Below, piece after piece: positions 22,787-34,159 of a stretch of 64,000 bases of DNA; the stretch's first letter is position 1; each line of letters starts with the position of its first letter. Source of the stretch: Hanleya hanleyi (lineage: Eukaryota > Mollusca > Polyplacophora > Lepidopleurida > Hanleyidae). Position numbers and translations under genes: made by a program. The stretch covers positions 1 to 64,000 of the forward strand of contig JAVTVY010037227.1 in the NCBI GenBank assembly GCA_036873755.1, written 5' to 3'. A model generated the notes under the pieces. The model was given only the letters and a program-made list of their open reading frames with translations. It did no database searches and was not told the origin of the DNA.

Positions 22787-24959
22787 TTTGTTTCTAGAAG
22801 CTAAAATATTTTAGACACATTCAAGTCCTCGCCTGTTCAAGGGAGATAATTTTGTAAAACAAAATATATATATAGATCCACACTGGTGCAGACCAGAAAG
22901 TTTTATGACCTTTGATGATATTTGTGGAGCATGCTGTAGGACTTCAACTTCAATGGATCTGATATCCACACAATCCCATTCTACATGATATTTTTGCTAT
23001 AGCACCAATAAAGTAAGTCCCTTCATTATGTGTTCTATATCCAGGAGCTATTGGGAGCTGCAGGTTTTGTAAAAGTTAGATCCAATTATTCTGAGTGAAG
23101 GAATGAAGTCCGGCATGGTTGTTTTAAGTTAGAACTGGGCATCTTTGGAAATGTCTGACCGATTGACACATATATCACTCTGCAGGTGGTCATTACATGT
23201 GTAATGTTTATTTCCTGAGGAATCAGCTGATATCCAATGGGGGTTGTGGCCAATCACCGGTTCTGATTTTCACCATCTCTGTCATTCCACACATTTCTGA
23301 CACAGCTGAACCAATCGATAGTCTATATTGGTTTTTCCATTTCATCCAGTACATACATTGTGTAACAGTCCTGTTGCATCTGATATCAGAAGTGCTGAAT
23401 CCATGACCTGCAGGTTGGAATCAATTGTATACATATTTAATATCAAAACTCACTTCATTGAAAATGTTGATGGCCTTCATTATATTTTAATCTTTCGTCA
23501 TACACAACAAGGTGAAATCCATTATACCAGATCGCACACAGAACTGGGACCTGACCATGTTACAAGAATTTGCAAAAGTATGAAATGAGAACTGAGTACT
23601 ATGAGAACTTCGCAATCTATGAGTGATCAATAATATGAATCCTGAAGAACAATGATGGATCTTGACCACTGGTTGGATTGGAGTTCAATAATGTTCATGT
23701 TAGTGGCATGACCATGATAAGAATCCAGGATATTATAATCTAGAACAGGATTATTGTTTATTGATATATTTATTGATTTTCTTTTTGTCTAATTGTCTTC
23801 TGTTCAAGTAATTTGGCATCGGCAAAACTTGAAATGTATATCAGGAGCTGCTTCTTTCATCTAATGATAGTGTCGGTTTGGTTCCAGATCATGGGGGCTG
23901 AACAAAGCATGTGAAATGTGATCGTATGGCAAATAAATGACCAGTGGTATGGGTTTAAAAAAAAAAAAAATTGGGAAAGGTTCTATCCATGCTACCAGTC
24001 AAAAATCTCAATATGTAGGCCCACATGTGGAATGTAGACACTCCTTTGATTCAATTACAATTCAGAATATCAGAATATCAGGTTTTAACAAGCAAATTAT
24101 TTTTCATCAAAAGATATCTGATGGTGTATGTACATACCAGCTGGACTTGAAACTGCATTATACTCCAAAGAGGTTTCGTGGCATACAAGTGTCACAGCAC
24201 ACAATGTGGATGTCACTAAACTGTTAGGATAAATGAAAAGAAAAGGTTTACAATGTTGTCAAACAAAAAGTATATGTATATTATTTATCAGCTTTATTAA
24301 AGAAGTTTACAGACACAAGCAGGTAGATCAATTTGGTGCTTCTGCAAAATCAAACCATTATTCAACTGTTTTCACTCGTTCATTTTAAATGAACTATAAA
24401 GCTGAGAATGGTATCCTGAGGCAAGGTAATTTGATAGGTTCAAGAATAATTTTTAATTCAGTGTATTGAAATGTTAATTAACATGCATGCTGCTGGGGGA
24501 TGAACCTTTGAAATGGGAATTGGTATAGAGACACATGTGGTTTCGTTTGACAAACAATAAACTGTGATTTGATGCTTCATTACAATAATGCTGGTAAATT
24601 TATTTGATAAATGCACAAGAAATGAATGCCAATATATATAGCCCCCCCCCCCTCCCCAAGGAAATATAATTTATCAGCAAAATTTAGAATAACTGTTTTT
24701 TTTAAGCAGGCTGGTGGATATCATCAACTGAAAGAAAAAAGTATCAGATAAAATCAGGGCATCGTCGATTGTGCTGTTGTCTTCCAGTCAGTGCGTGCAT
24801 GACCTCCCGTGCATTTGATATGCAACAACAACTTGGACTATTTGGTTGGCTTCGGTATAAGTCATCAGCCGATAAAGACTTTCCGATATATAGAAATGAC
24901 GGGTGGTATACTAGGAATCATTGTGTTGTAATGACATAAAATGGCGGCAATAAACTTAC
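22787..24959. other. Intergenic, no firm gene
   Basis: AT-rich. AATAAATGACC near 23931 followed by an A13 run at 23957 could be the 3' end of a retroposed transcript on the plus strand. C-rich tract at about 24644. Open frames are short and unrecognised. Confidence 0.35.
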
Positions 24960-25014
24960 CAGAAAAACGGCAAAAAATCGCATCGTCCATCTCTATAAGC
25001 TGGGGAGCCGCCAT
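24960..25014 (-). CDS. Possible first coding exon, unknown protein
   Basis: The context AACATGGCGGCTCCCC is a strong YY1-like start region common at metazoan 5' ends. It opens MAAPQLIEMDDAIFCRFS and runs into a good donor (TCTG-GTAAGT) at 24959. A polypyrimidine-AG acceptor near 24730 would continue in frame for only nine codons, so the downstream structure is unknown. No family recognised. Confidence 0.3.
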
Positions 25015-25215
25015 GTTGAATCTTCCGCTGGAAACCGCCAACCCAACCTGACTCCCGTAACTCGTGAAGCATGATGGGAGGTGGAATCCGACTACAGAAG
25101 CAAGGCTCGTTGAAATGCATTGCAATGAGGGTTTCCCATTATTTCAAATTGTGTCCAAAAACATTGCTTCCAAATTTCGTCGGGAACGATGACAAACCAT
25201 ATTGGAAATCAGTCG

Positions 25216-25896
25216 TGGGTTCCCCATATGACAATTATTTGGCGGGAGATTTCACGTTGCATTCCTAGACCTCCGTCTGATCGACGGAGGTAAAAACAGT
25301 GTTCTGGGCTGTTTTTGTCTGCTGTGTGCCGACCCAAAAACAGAAAACAACTGTTCGGAATAAATGTTCCAAATTGTTTGATATTGTGAACATATTTTGC
25401 CCTTAGCCTATAGCATTGGGCCCTGCTTCGGAGGGCCAATGTCTGGCTAATCCACAGTATACGTGTTTGACGGCAGATTTTGAGATCGAGAACGTGGCCA
25501 TCGATGTCACGGGACGACTGAGACACGTGGTTATCGGGATTTCTGGCAGGTCGAACATATATGGTCGAGGATACTTCGCACGGCCCTACTGAAACGGAAT
25601 CAGGTGTTTCTGCGTGTGATTTTGCACGTTAGATTAAGAAATTTCCAGCAACTGAGATGATGATGTGAATATCCACGAGAGTATTCCGATTCATATGATT
25701 ATTCCTACTCTGTAACGGTTAGCTGACTTTATACACCATGTGAACTAACCCTATCCGTGTAGCACGGCGATGTGGAGATGGAAACTTCGCTCATGCAGCT
25801 GAAAGTTTGCGATAAGAATGCAAGTAATTTGCTGTGGAAGTATCAATGCCAAGTTTGGTTTTCTATATTCAGAGACGGGAGAAAAGAAGAACAACT
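25216..25896. repeat. Segmental duplication unit B, copy 1
   Basis: 681 bp, nearly identical (a handful of substitutions) to 29388-30066. Begins GGTTCCCCATATGACAATTA and ends GAAAAGAAGAACAACT. Contains the hairpin CCTCCGTC-TGATC-GACGGAGG at about 25270. In this copy a minus-strand frame is interrupted by a TAA that is CAA in copy 2. Confidence 0.9.
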
Positions 25897-26014
25897 TGTT
25901 TTTGAAATACGTAGAGGTGCGGTTTACCAAGACACAGATTGTCATGTTTGCTGTTGAGGGAAACCCTTTCGTCCTATAAATAATGAGCCAATGGGAAATC
26001 TCGTTTAATTCAAA

Positions 26015-26161
26015 ATGGCGCGGGTCGAACGACCAATCGCTGAAGAAGTGAAGGCAGAATGTCACTATCTGTTAATACCCGAATTTACTGATAGCCATAC
26101 AGTCTATTTTTGTCGTCTGTGTGGGGTGACTGCGAATATTTCTCGGAACATTTCACGTTAG
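26015..26161 (+). CDS. Possible short ORF or first exon, unknown
   Basis: AAAATGGCGCGGG start in YY1-like context; 48 codons to TAG, beginning MARVERPIAEEVKAECHYLL and including YFCRLCGV (a CxxC). No family recognised. It faces away from the start at 25014 across 1 kb. It may be the 5' end of a gene, a short protein, or chance. Confidence 0.22.
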   Translation: MARVERPIAEEVKAECHYLLIPEFTDSHTVYFCRLCGVTANISRNISR

Positions 26162-28061
26162 TTCAAACGGTCGGTGTTCGAAGTACCGATCGTTATTATC
26201 TGACGCTTGGAATCACGGCCAGTCAATGTAAAAGAAGGACAGAAAAGAGCTGACGTCAACGCAGATTCCTCTTTCAAGTGATCGGTGCCCCGAGTGTACG
26301 AAACAATACATTTGGTAGATTTCCGTTCTTTATAAACATTCACAGTTTAAAATGTGCAGTTTATTTATTAATCCCGTCTTCTAAGCAATTCTGGCTCTGT
26401 TACACTTCATAACACAACTTCCGGGTCGTATATAGCGCTGCGGTGCACAGTTTTGGTAAAATCCTTTCTCAAATCAGCGGTTTGGTACCCCCCCCCCTCC
26501 CCCCGCTTCGAGCATCTTCATGGACGTTGAAATTGGAGCAATATGCAAGAGAGACCCGAAATCATAACATTTACGTCACGCACCACGAACAACGCTTATT
26601 GGCTATCTTGGATAGATCAAGCTAGAGGGACACGTTTAACAGTTTTGAATTTCGCGCACTGTGCACTGCAATAGTGTAAACAGCCAGTCAGCGTTGTTCG
26701 TGGTGCGTGGCGTAATTGTTATGATTTCGGGTTCGCGTTTGAAGTGGCAAAGCCAGATTGCTTCAATTTGGTGCATCGAGTTGCATAAAAGACTTAACGC
26801 CGTGCGGCACATGTACTGTGCGTTGACAATTTAATTAGTTTCGTGTTACATAAGTGATGCTACATTTCTGGATAAGTAATCACCTGTCACGCAGATGAAT
26901 GAATGCACAACACATCACGTGATTGAAAGAGATGTAATAATAATAATAATAATAATCATAATAGTTTTATTTCAGGCATAACTTGTCCATATACAGTTGA
27001 GTTGATGAGACAATACGACTCAGATAGGTACTCTAAATCTGCTTAGGAAACAAAAAACAGTTGATTTCGCCAGGTGGCTTGAAAGAGCGATTTAAACATT
27101 ACATCCGAGTGCAAGATGGTCTTCAGCAAGATATTACTGCTATTTTCAATTCTACACTTGAAGCGAAAGACACTCTTTCCAACCAGTTCACCAAAGGATG
27201 GTGTTCCATTTATACAAAACATATAACTGGCACTACAATCACGTCTATAATTTAAAAGCCACTGGAATGCATTGTTGTACATGACTCGTATCTTGTTGTA
27301 ACATTGTTTTAGTGTACATACACCACAGGTTTCAGGTCTATTGACATTTCTTTTTTAACTTTAAATGTAATTATTTCAAGCTCTTTGAAATATACTCAGG
27401 GTACCAAAAGTCATGAGAGTCGAACTTCTTCCCGTCCTGTTGGCGCCAGGATGATCTCATTTACCGGGCACATTCAAAATGTTCAATGAAGGAATCACCG
27501 AGTACATGATATTACCTTAATTTCAACTGTAATATTAGCATAGATTCCTGCTAAACAAAATAGGCAAATGATTGAACAATATCAGAAGAGTTCAGTGCCA
27601 TGAATAAGTGGAGATTGAGGTACAGTGGGACATGGGGCACACTGTGGCACAGTGGGACAAGGCGTCTAGCTCCTTTGCTAAGTACAGAAAGCACATTACA
27701 ATATTATCAGTAGAAAGCTATACTGATTACAAATAAGATATCATCGGTAAGATATTACGAGCAAAAAAACTGTTTTTGAGCAGTCCAAGTAAATTTTGAG
27801 AACTGAGCTGATGGCTGCAGCTGGATATTTGTTTTCAAAATTCGTATGTCGTCGTTCTACCCTGGCACAATCTTGACTTTCTGTTATCAAGTTTACTCAA
27901 ATTCATATAGTATTGTGACGATTTGTGGTCGACTAGAAGTACTATATGCTAATATAATTTTCCAGTGTCATTTCATGATGTAAATATGTTTTAATTGTCG
28001 AAATCTGACGTATTTCAAAATCGGCAGAATTTATGACAGAGTCGTATGACAGAGTCGACCC
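26162..28061. other. Intergenic with small repeats
   Basis: Inverted repeat of about 100-bp arms at 26495-26605 / 26675-26785 (share CGAAATCATAAC and GCACCACGAACAACGC), C-tract at about 26485, and a (TAA)n run at 26936-26956. No gene recognised. Confidence 0.5.
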
Positions 28062-28731
28062 GTCGTCCTATTGTCAGGCCTGTGTCAAGCCTGTGGCAGG
28101 CCGTGTCAGGCCGGCTTATATATACGGATTACTTGCTTTATATATGAAATTACAACTATTTTTGGATCTTACTATAACATTTATACATTTCTGCTTTTAT
28201 CTGGTATATTTTTAGGCATGCATCGGCAATTATAAGTCCCGGAATCATCGATTACTCTTCCACGCTCGAAATCTTGGTCCGTCCAATATGGCGGCCGACC
28301 AGCCCAGGAGGGGTATATGTCAAAACCAAAATCGATTTATTATTATTGAAATAAAACAATTCAATACAATTTACAGAGTTCACTAGATTATCTTTGCGAA
28401 AGGCTTTCACTTGGTTGAATAATAAAATGAAATCCCGCTCGGTATCTGGAAGTCTGGTTTTTACATATACCCCTCCTGGGCTTGGCCGCCATATTGGACG
28501 GACCAAGATTTCGAGCGTGGAAGAGTGAATCGATGATTCCGGGGCTTATAATTGCCGATACATGCCTAAAAATATAACAGATAAAAGCAGAAATGTATAA
28601 ATGTTATAGTAAGATCCACAAATAGTTTTAATTTCGTATATAAAGCAAGTAATCCGTATATATAAGCCGGCCTGACACGGCCTGCCAATCGGCCTGCCAC
28701 AGGCTTGACACAGGCCTGACAATAGGACGAC
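28062..28731. mobile_element. Long-TIR MITE, 670 bp
   Basis: Both ends read GTCGTCCTATTGTCAGGCC inward. Arms of about 265 bp (28062-28325 and 28460-28731) are well conserved, through TATATACGGATTACTTGC and CCGTCCAATATGGCGGCC, around a centre of about 130 bp. Non-coding, so a non-autonomous DNA transposon. Confidence 0.85.
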
Positions 28732-28776
28732 CCTTATTTTATCAGGTATTTCTTGCACATTTCATACTTCGCGGAA

Positions 28777-29387
28777 AACTACGTCGCCAGCTTTGTGTGC
28801 TTGTTAGTATTTGAATATGGAAATTTGACATCGTAGCGTTCCAAAACTTGTATGAGAAAATAGGGCAGATTATTTTGTACATGTCTGGAGAAGAATAAGA
28901 CATTGTTACATAGAAGTTTTCTAGTTTAGGACCGCTTTTTCTGATACTTTTCGTGGCTTGTAAAAGCTAATCAGCTGATACAACGCAGGTTTTGAAATCG
29001 TTCAGTGTTCAGCCAATCAAAATCTCCGTAGATGCCCACGTGATGTAAACAGGTTTGTGGCGGTCTATATGATTTTAGATGACGGTAGGTACATCGCGTT
29101 CTGCCCCTTGTCGTTGACGAGGTAACATCACACCTTCACTATGGGAGATGATTGATATACCAATATATGGGAGATGTCTTAGGGAAAATTCTTATCTTTG
29201 TTATAAAACAAGGATGAATCCTTATATTCTGAAACAAGGATGAAATCCTTATATCCTGAAATAAGGATGAAATACTTATATCCTGAGACAAGGATCAATC
29301 CTCATCCTGAAATAAGGATCAATCATCCTGAAATAAGGATCAATCCTCATCCAGAAATAAGGATCAATCCTCATCCTGAAATAGTGA
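28777..29387. repeat. Segmental duplication unit A, copy 1
   Basis: Starts AACTACGTCGCCAGCTTTG and ends in a minisatellite (29209-29387) of 24-27 bp units made of ATGAAATCCTTATATCCTGA-type blocks, in which AAGGAT and ATCCTT alternate. Almost identical to 30063-30735. Confidence 0.9.
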
Positions 29388-30066
29388 GGTTCCCCATATG
29401 ACAATTATTTGGCGAGAGATTTCACGTTGCATTCCTAGACCTCCGTCTGATCGACGGAGGTAAAAACAGTGTTCTGGGCTGTTTTTGTCTGCTGTGTGCC
29501 GACCCAAAAACAGAAAACAACTGTTCGGAATAAATGTTCCAAATTGTTTGATATTGTGAACATATTTTTCCCTTAGCCTATAGCATTGGGCCCTGCTTCG
29601 GAGGGCCAATGTCTGGCTAATCCACAGTATACGTGTTTGACGGCAGATTCTGAGATCGAGAACGTGGCCATCGACGTCACGGGACAACTGAGACACGTGG
29701 TTATCGGGATTTCTGGCAGGTCGAACATATATGGTCGAGGATGCTTCGCACGGCCCTACTGAAACGGAATCAGGTGTTTCTGCGTGTGATTTTGCACGTT
29801 GGATTAAGAAATTTCCAGCAACTGAGATGATGATGTGAATATCCACGAGAGTATTCCGATTCATATGATTATTCCTACTCTGTAACGGTTAGCTGACTTT
29901 ATACACCATGTGAACTAACCCTATCCGTGTAGCACGGCGATGTGGAGATGGAAACTTCGCTCATGCAGCTGAAAGTTCGCGATAAGAATGCAAGTAATTT
30001 GCTGTGGAAGTATCAATGCCAAGTTTGGTTTTCTATATTCAGAGACGGGAGAAAAGAAGAACAACT
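29388..30066. repeat. Segmental duplication unit B, copy 2
   Basis: Near-identical to 25216-25896 but here sandwiched between two direct copies of unit A (order A-B-A'). A 166-codon minus-strand open frame (29864-29364) crosses its left border into unit A. It is unrecognised and broken in copy 1, so probably not a gene. Confidence 0.9.
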
Positions 30067-30735
30067 ACGTCGCCAGCTTTGTGTGCTTGTTAGTATTTGA
30101 ATATGGAAATTTGACATCGTAGCGTTCCAAAACTTGTATGAAAAAATAGGGCAGATTATTTTGTACATGTCTGGAGAAGAATAAGACATTGTTACATAGA
30201 AGTTTTCTAGTTTAGGGCCGCTTTTTCTGATACTTTTCGTGGCTTGTAAAAGCTAATCAGCTGATACAACGCAGGTTTTGAAATCGTTCAGTGTTCAGCC
30301 AATCAAAATCTCCGTAGATGCCCACGTGATGTAAACAGGTTTGTGGCGGTCTATATGATCTTAGATGACGGTAGGTACATCGCATTCTGCCCCTTGTTGT
30401 TGACGACGTAACATCACACCTTCACTATGGGAGATGATTGATATACCAATATATGGGAGATGTCTTAGGGAAAATTCTTATCTTTGTTATGAAACAAGGA
30501 TGAATCCTTATATTCTGAAACAAGGATGAAATTCTTACATCCTGAAACAAGGATGAAATTCTTACATCCTGAAACAAGGATGAAATCCTTATATCCTGAA
30601 ATAAGGATGAAATACTTATATCCTGAGACAAGGATCAATCATCATCCTGAAATAAGGATCAATCCTCATCCTGAAATAAGGATCAATCCTCATCCAGAAA
30701 TAAGGATGAATCCTCATCCTGAAATAAGGATCATT
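30063..30735. repeat. Segmental duplication unit A, copy 2, with expanded minisatellite
   Basis: Direct repeat of 28777-29387. The terminal array (30495-30735) has more units than copy 1, including repeated 27-bp units (GAAACAAGGATGAAATTCTT). The plus-strand frame reading MKFLHPETR repeats is a repeat artefact. Confidence 0.9.
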
Positions 30736-31034
30736 TCCAAATTTGTGCTTACAGGATGATTTCACTCGTTCATTTGAGGATTTTAAGCCAAATTTATACC
30801 GTTTACAGATTAAACAACAGTTTAGACTGGTTAATTTACATTTTGGAGACGATTATATACCCGAGAGTCAAGATTTTGAATTTAGATGTCAAAGTTTACT
30901 GTGATTTCTAAATGTCATGAATAGGATATGTATGGGAGATGGCTAGTTATTTCCTATATATACTTAAGGATACAAAATTCCTTAAAATGAAGAATGTTGA
31001 ATATCCCCCTCGGGTCTGGTATTTCCTGCAACGT

Positions 31035-31220
31035 ACGCACATAGATGATACTGCCAGTCGTAGGTGGCAGGTGAAAATTAATATGCACAGAGATGACACT
31101 GCCAAGCATGGGTGGCAGGTGGAAATTATTGCGTACATAGATGACACTGCCAGTCGTGGGTGGCAGGTGGACAATAATGCTCGTATAGAGACGATACTGT
31201 CAGTTGCGGGTGGCAGGTGG
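31035..31220 (+). repeat. 54-bp tandem repeat
   Basis: About four copies of a unit around GATGACACTGCCAGTCGTGG followed by GTGGCAGGTGGAAATTATT; each unit can form the small hairpin CTGCCA...TGGCAG. Non-coding. Confidence 0.8.
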
Positions 31221-32895
31221 AAGCGCCCTCTTATGCGTAGATGATACTGCCTATTGCTATAGGTTTTATAAGTTTTCTGACACTATTATCCTTAAGGATG
31301 TATGGAAGTCTTGGGGAGGCATATTTAGTTTCCGAGATCCAATCTCAATATATGCAAATATGAGAAGCATCATGTAAGCTTACTCACCCCGATTTATTTT
31401 TCTGTTGTACACCGCATCAGTGAGACAATTAATAATGTGTATGTACTGCAAATAATATATCGTCCAGTTCACAAATAATAAATTTCATTGTTGTTGAAAT
31501 CGGTGTTATTTGGTGATTCGTGTTGAGTTGAAGAAAGGAAGCGTATCCTGCAGATTTCCATTTAACGAGTGAGATGGATGATAACCGGATCTCCTGCAAA
31601 ATACGACATCCTTCTGGTATAGCGATAAAGGGTACTTCGTTATCCTTGCTTGATATCCTACTCCCTTGTATGCTGGATATCCTGCAAATTGGCATCCTAC
31701 GAAATGAGATGTTAACATACGTAGTATCCTGCAGTATCCCGAGAGTATCCCGAGGGAATATCCATGGATCATATGCATGCCGTCATCTTAAATGGACCCA
31801 AGCCGTCCTAGACATTATCTTATGGTATTCCATACTCTATCCCTGGTATTTTACTTGAGAAATATCCTGCATGCAAATATCCTGTGATATCCTGCGGATA
31901 TCCTGAGGGTTGCTGAAGATATCTTCTAGTGCTGTTGGAGGCACTAAAAGAAAGCTGTGTTTCAGATTATCTGTTTACGTTTACCGATATCGTTGGGCGA
32001 GAACCTGGAATGGTTTGGAGAAGATAAAAACCCAGTACTGGCTCTTAATACCCAGAGTATCCAGTAATCCAGGCGGATCCATAACGGTACGCCTCCAGAA
32101 TCATTGACCAAGCTACTAGAGAGAGGTGTATTGAGAAGATATTAAATTTATGGGTTGTGACACCTTACGTCACTGGTGGCAGCAAAAATCGTATTATTTG
32201 GTTGATTAGTTCCATGACCTAAGATACCAGAAAGTGTTACAGTTTGGTAACTAATCGACTACCAACCACTTAAAAGGGGAAAACCGTTACAGTATGATGG
32301 CATACACAATTGATTATATTGAATGAGATATGGGTATGAGTTTGAAATTTTTTATTCATCATGTTTGTCAAGTTGCCTAATTGACCTACATGTACAATGC
32401 CCAACATTATTCTCAACATCAATTAAATAACTATTTTGCAGGGTTGTCAAATTGCCCATTTTACAGCACCCCACATTACTCTCAATTGTAATTCAATTCA
32501 GTTCAAATATGTATAACATGATACAAATGTAGTCACAAGTAGTTGATCACAATTCTATGGTCCGCTGATCATGCTAACGATTTGATGTACATGTACCCCA
32601 TTAAAGTATCTTTTATTTATCTTTCAAGCAATGGCCAGAAATGTTAAAAAGCAATTCAGTAAGGGTATTGTATTTGAGAATGTATACAGAAATGTTTAAA
32701 AGCTGCCAGATTCTGACTTGAACTTCTTCGACTACGGTACCATTATTTACTGAGACCATCTGGTTGTAGTACTTTAACACATGTAGGTTAAAGCACTACA
32801 GTTATGACAAATGAGGTATTTACATGTATATCCATGAACATAAGTAGTGACCACACTGTCTCTGTAACAGTAAGAAAATTAGCCAAATGCTATCA
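31221..32895. other. Intergenic, no gene seen
   Basis: Between about 31600 and 31910 the words ATATCCTGC and TATCCTGAGG recur (degenerate short repeat). The remainder is AT-rich and unrecognised. Confidence 0.4.
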
Positions 32896-32899
32896 TATT

Positions 32900-34065
32900 A
32901 GTTTCATATGGACATTTTGCGTGATGTTGCCATGGAAACCACAAAGACCATCACAATGTGCCCAAATTCGATAGGCTTGTGGTTGACCACCCAACAATCC
33001 TGTGCACCAAACTTGAAGTCTCTAGAGGCAACAGTTTGGCTTCTAGACCGATCACAAGAATTGTTGACGACTGACGACCGGACGACCGACCGGACGTACA
33101 TGCACCCAACAATCCTGCATGCGAAATTTGAAGTACCTAGCTGAGACCGTTTTGCTTCTATCGCGTTCACATCGCCATATGGACATTTTGCGCGACGTTG
33201 CCATGGAAACCACAAAAATCATCACAATGTGCCCAACTTTGACAAACTTGTGGTTGACCACCCAGCAATGCTACATAGCAAATTTGAAGTCTCTAGCTAC
33301 AACGGTTAGGCTTCTATGGCGTTCCGATTGTTATATGGACATTTTGCGTGACGTTGCCATGGAAACCAAAAAAATCACCGCCATGTACCCAAATTCAATA
33401 GGCATGTGGTTTACCTTCTATCACGTTCACAATCTAGGTAAACCATCTAGACGTAACGCTATGAAAACTTCGTTCGAAATGTTCGCCGATATTATACGAG
33501 ATCCCATAATAAGCCAATCACGACCATTTCTACCTTTTCTCTCTGACAATGATTGGCGTTTACTTCACGGAGATTAGCATCTTCGCACGGCACAATCTTT
33601 TGATATTTTCTATCCCTAACAAAGCCAGACTATTCGGCAGGAGTAAACTCTTTGATCTTTACGGTTTTCCCCGCACACTCTCTGGAAATGATGCCATATT
33701 TGGATACTGTTTCAGGATAATGTTTATATATTAGACCACGTGCTACAGTATGTAATTACTGCGGGCGTGATTTTGAAATTGTTTCAACAAGCTATCCACC
33801 AGATTGGCTAACAATACTAGTTTCAAATTCGCACGGGATTTATATAGGACTGAATTTAGATATAATATTCCGTGATATATCTAAGTTTACTGAGTTGTCA
33901 CGTTCACAGCGTCATATGGACCTTTTGTGCGATGTTGCCATGTAAACCACAACAATAAACATAATGTGCCCAAATTCTATAGGCTTGTGGTCGACCACAC
34001 AACAATCCTGTGCTCCAAATTTGAAGTCTCTAGATGCAACGGTTTGGCTTCTAGACCGGTAAAAA
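32900..34065. repeat. pearl-like repeats, third family
   Basis: Copies of a unit of about 158 bp containing ATGGACATTTTGCG and GTTGCCATGGAAACCAC at about 32907, 33178, 33336 and 33915. A GACC/GGAC microsatellite lies at about 33062-33102. Between 33420 and 33905 the array is interrupted by unique sequence. Open frames across the array (for example 33119-33577) follow the repeats and are not genes. Confidence 0.6.
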
Positions 34066-34159
34066 GAATATAAGAACCATTCAAGAACCATCTCACCACC
34101 CTTTTTAATTGTTATGTTCCTATAGTCGGGAAACATTCTTCTAATGTTTGTATTGCAGG

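Noticed and set aside
29364..29864. 166-codon minus-strand open frame in unit B copy 2
   Set aside because: It spans a duplication border, is interrupted by a stop in copy 1, and matches no family I know.
33119..33577. 152-codon open frame
   Set aside because: Runs along pearl-like repeat units and repeats with them.
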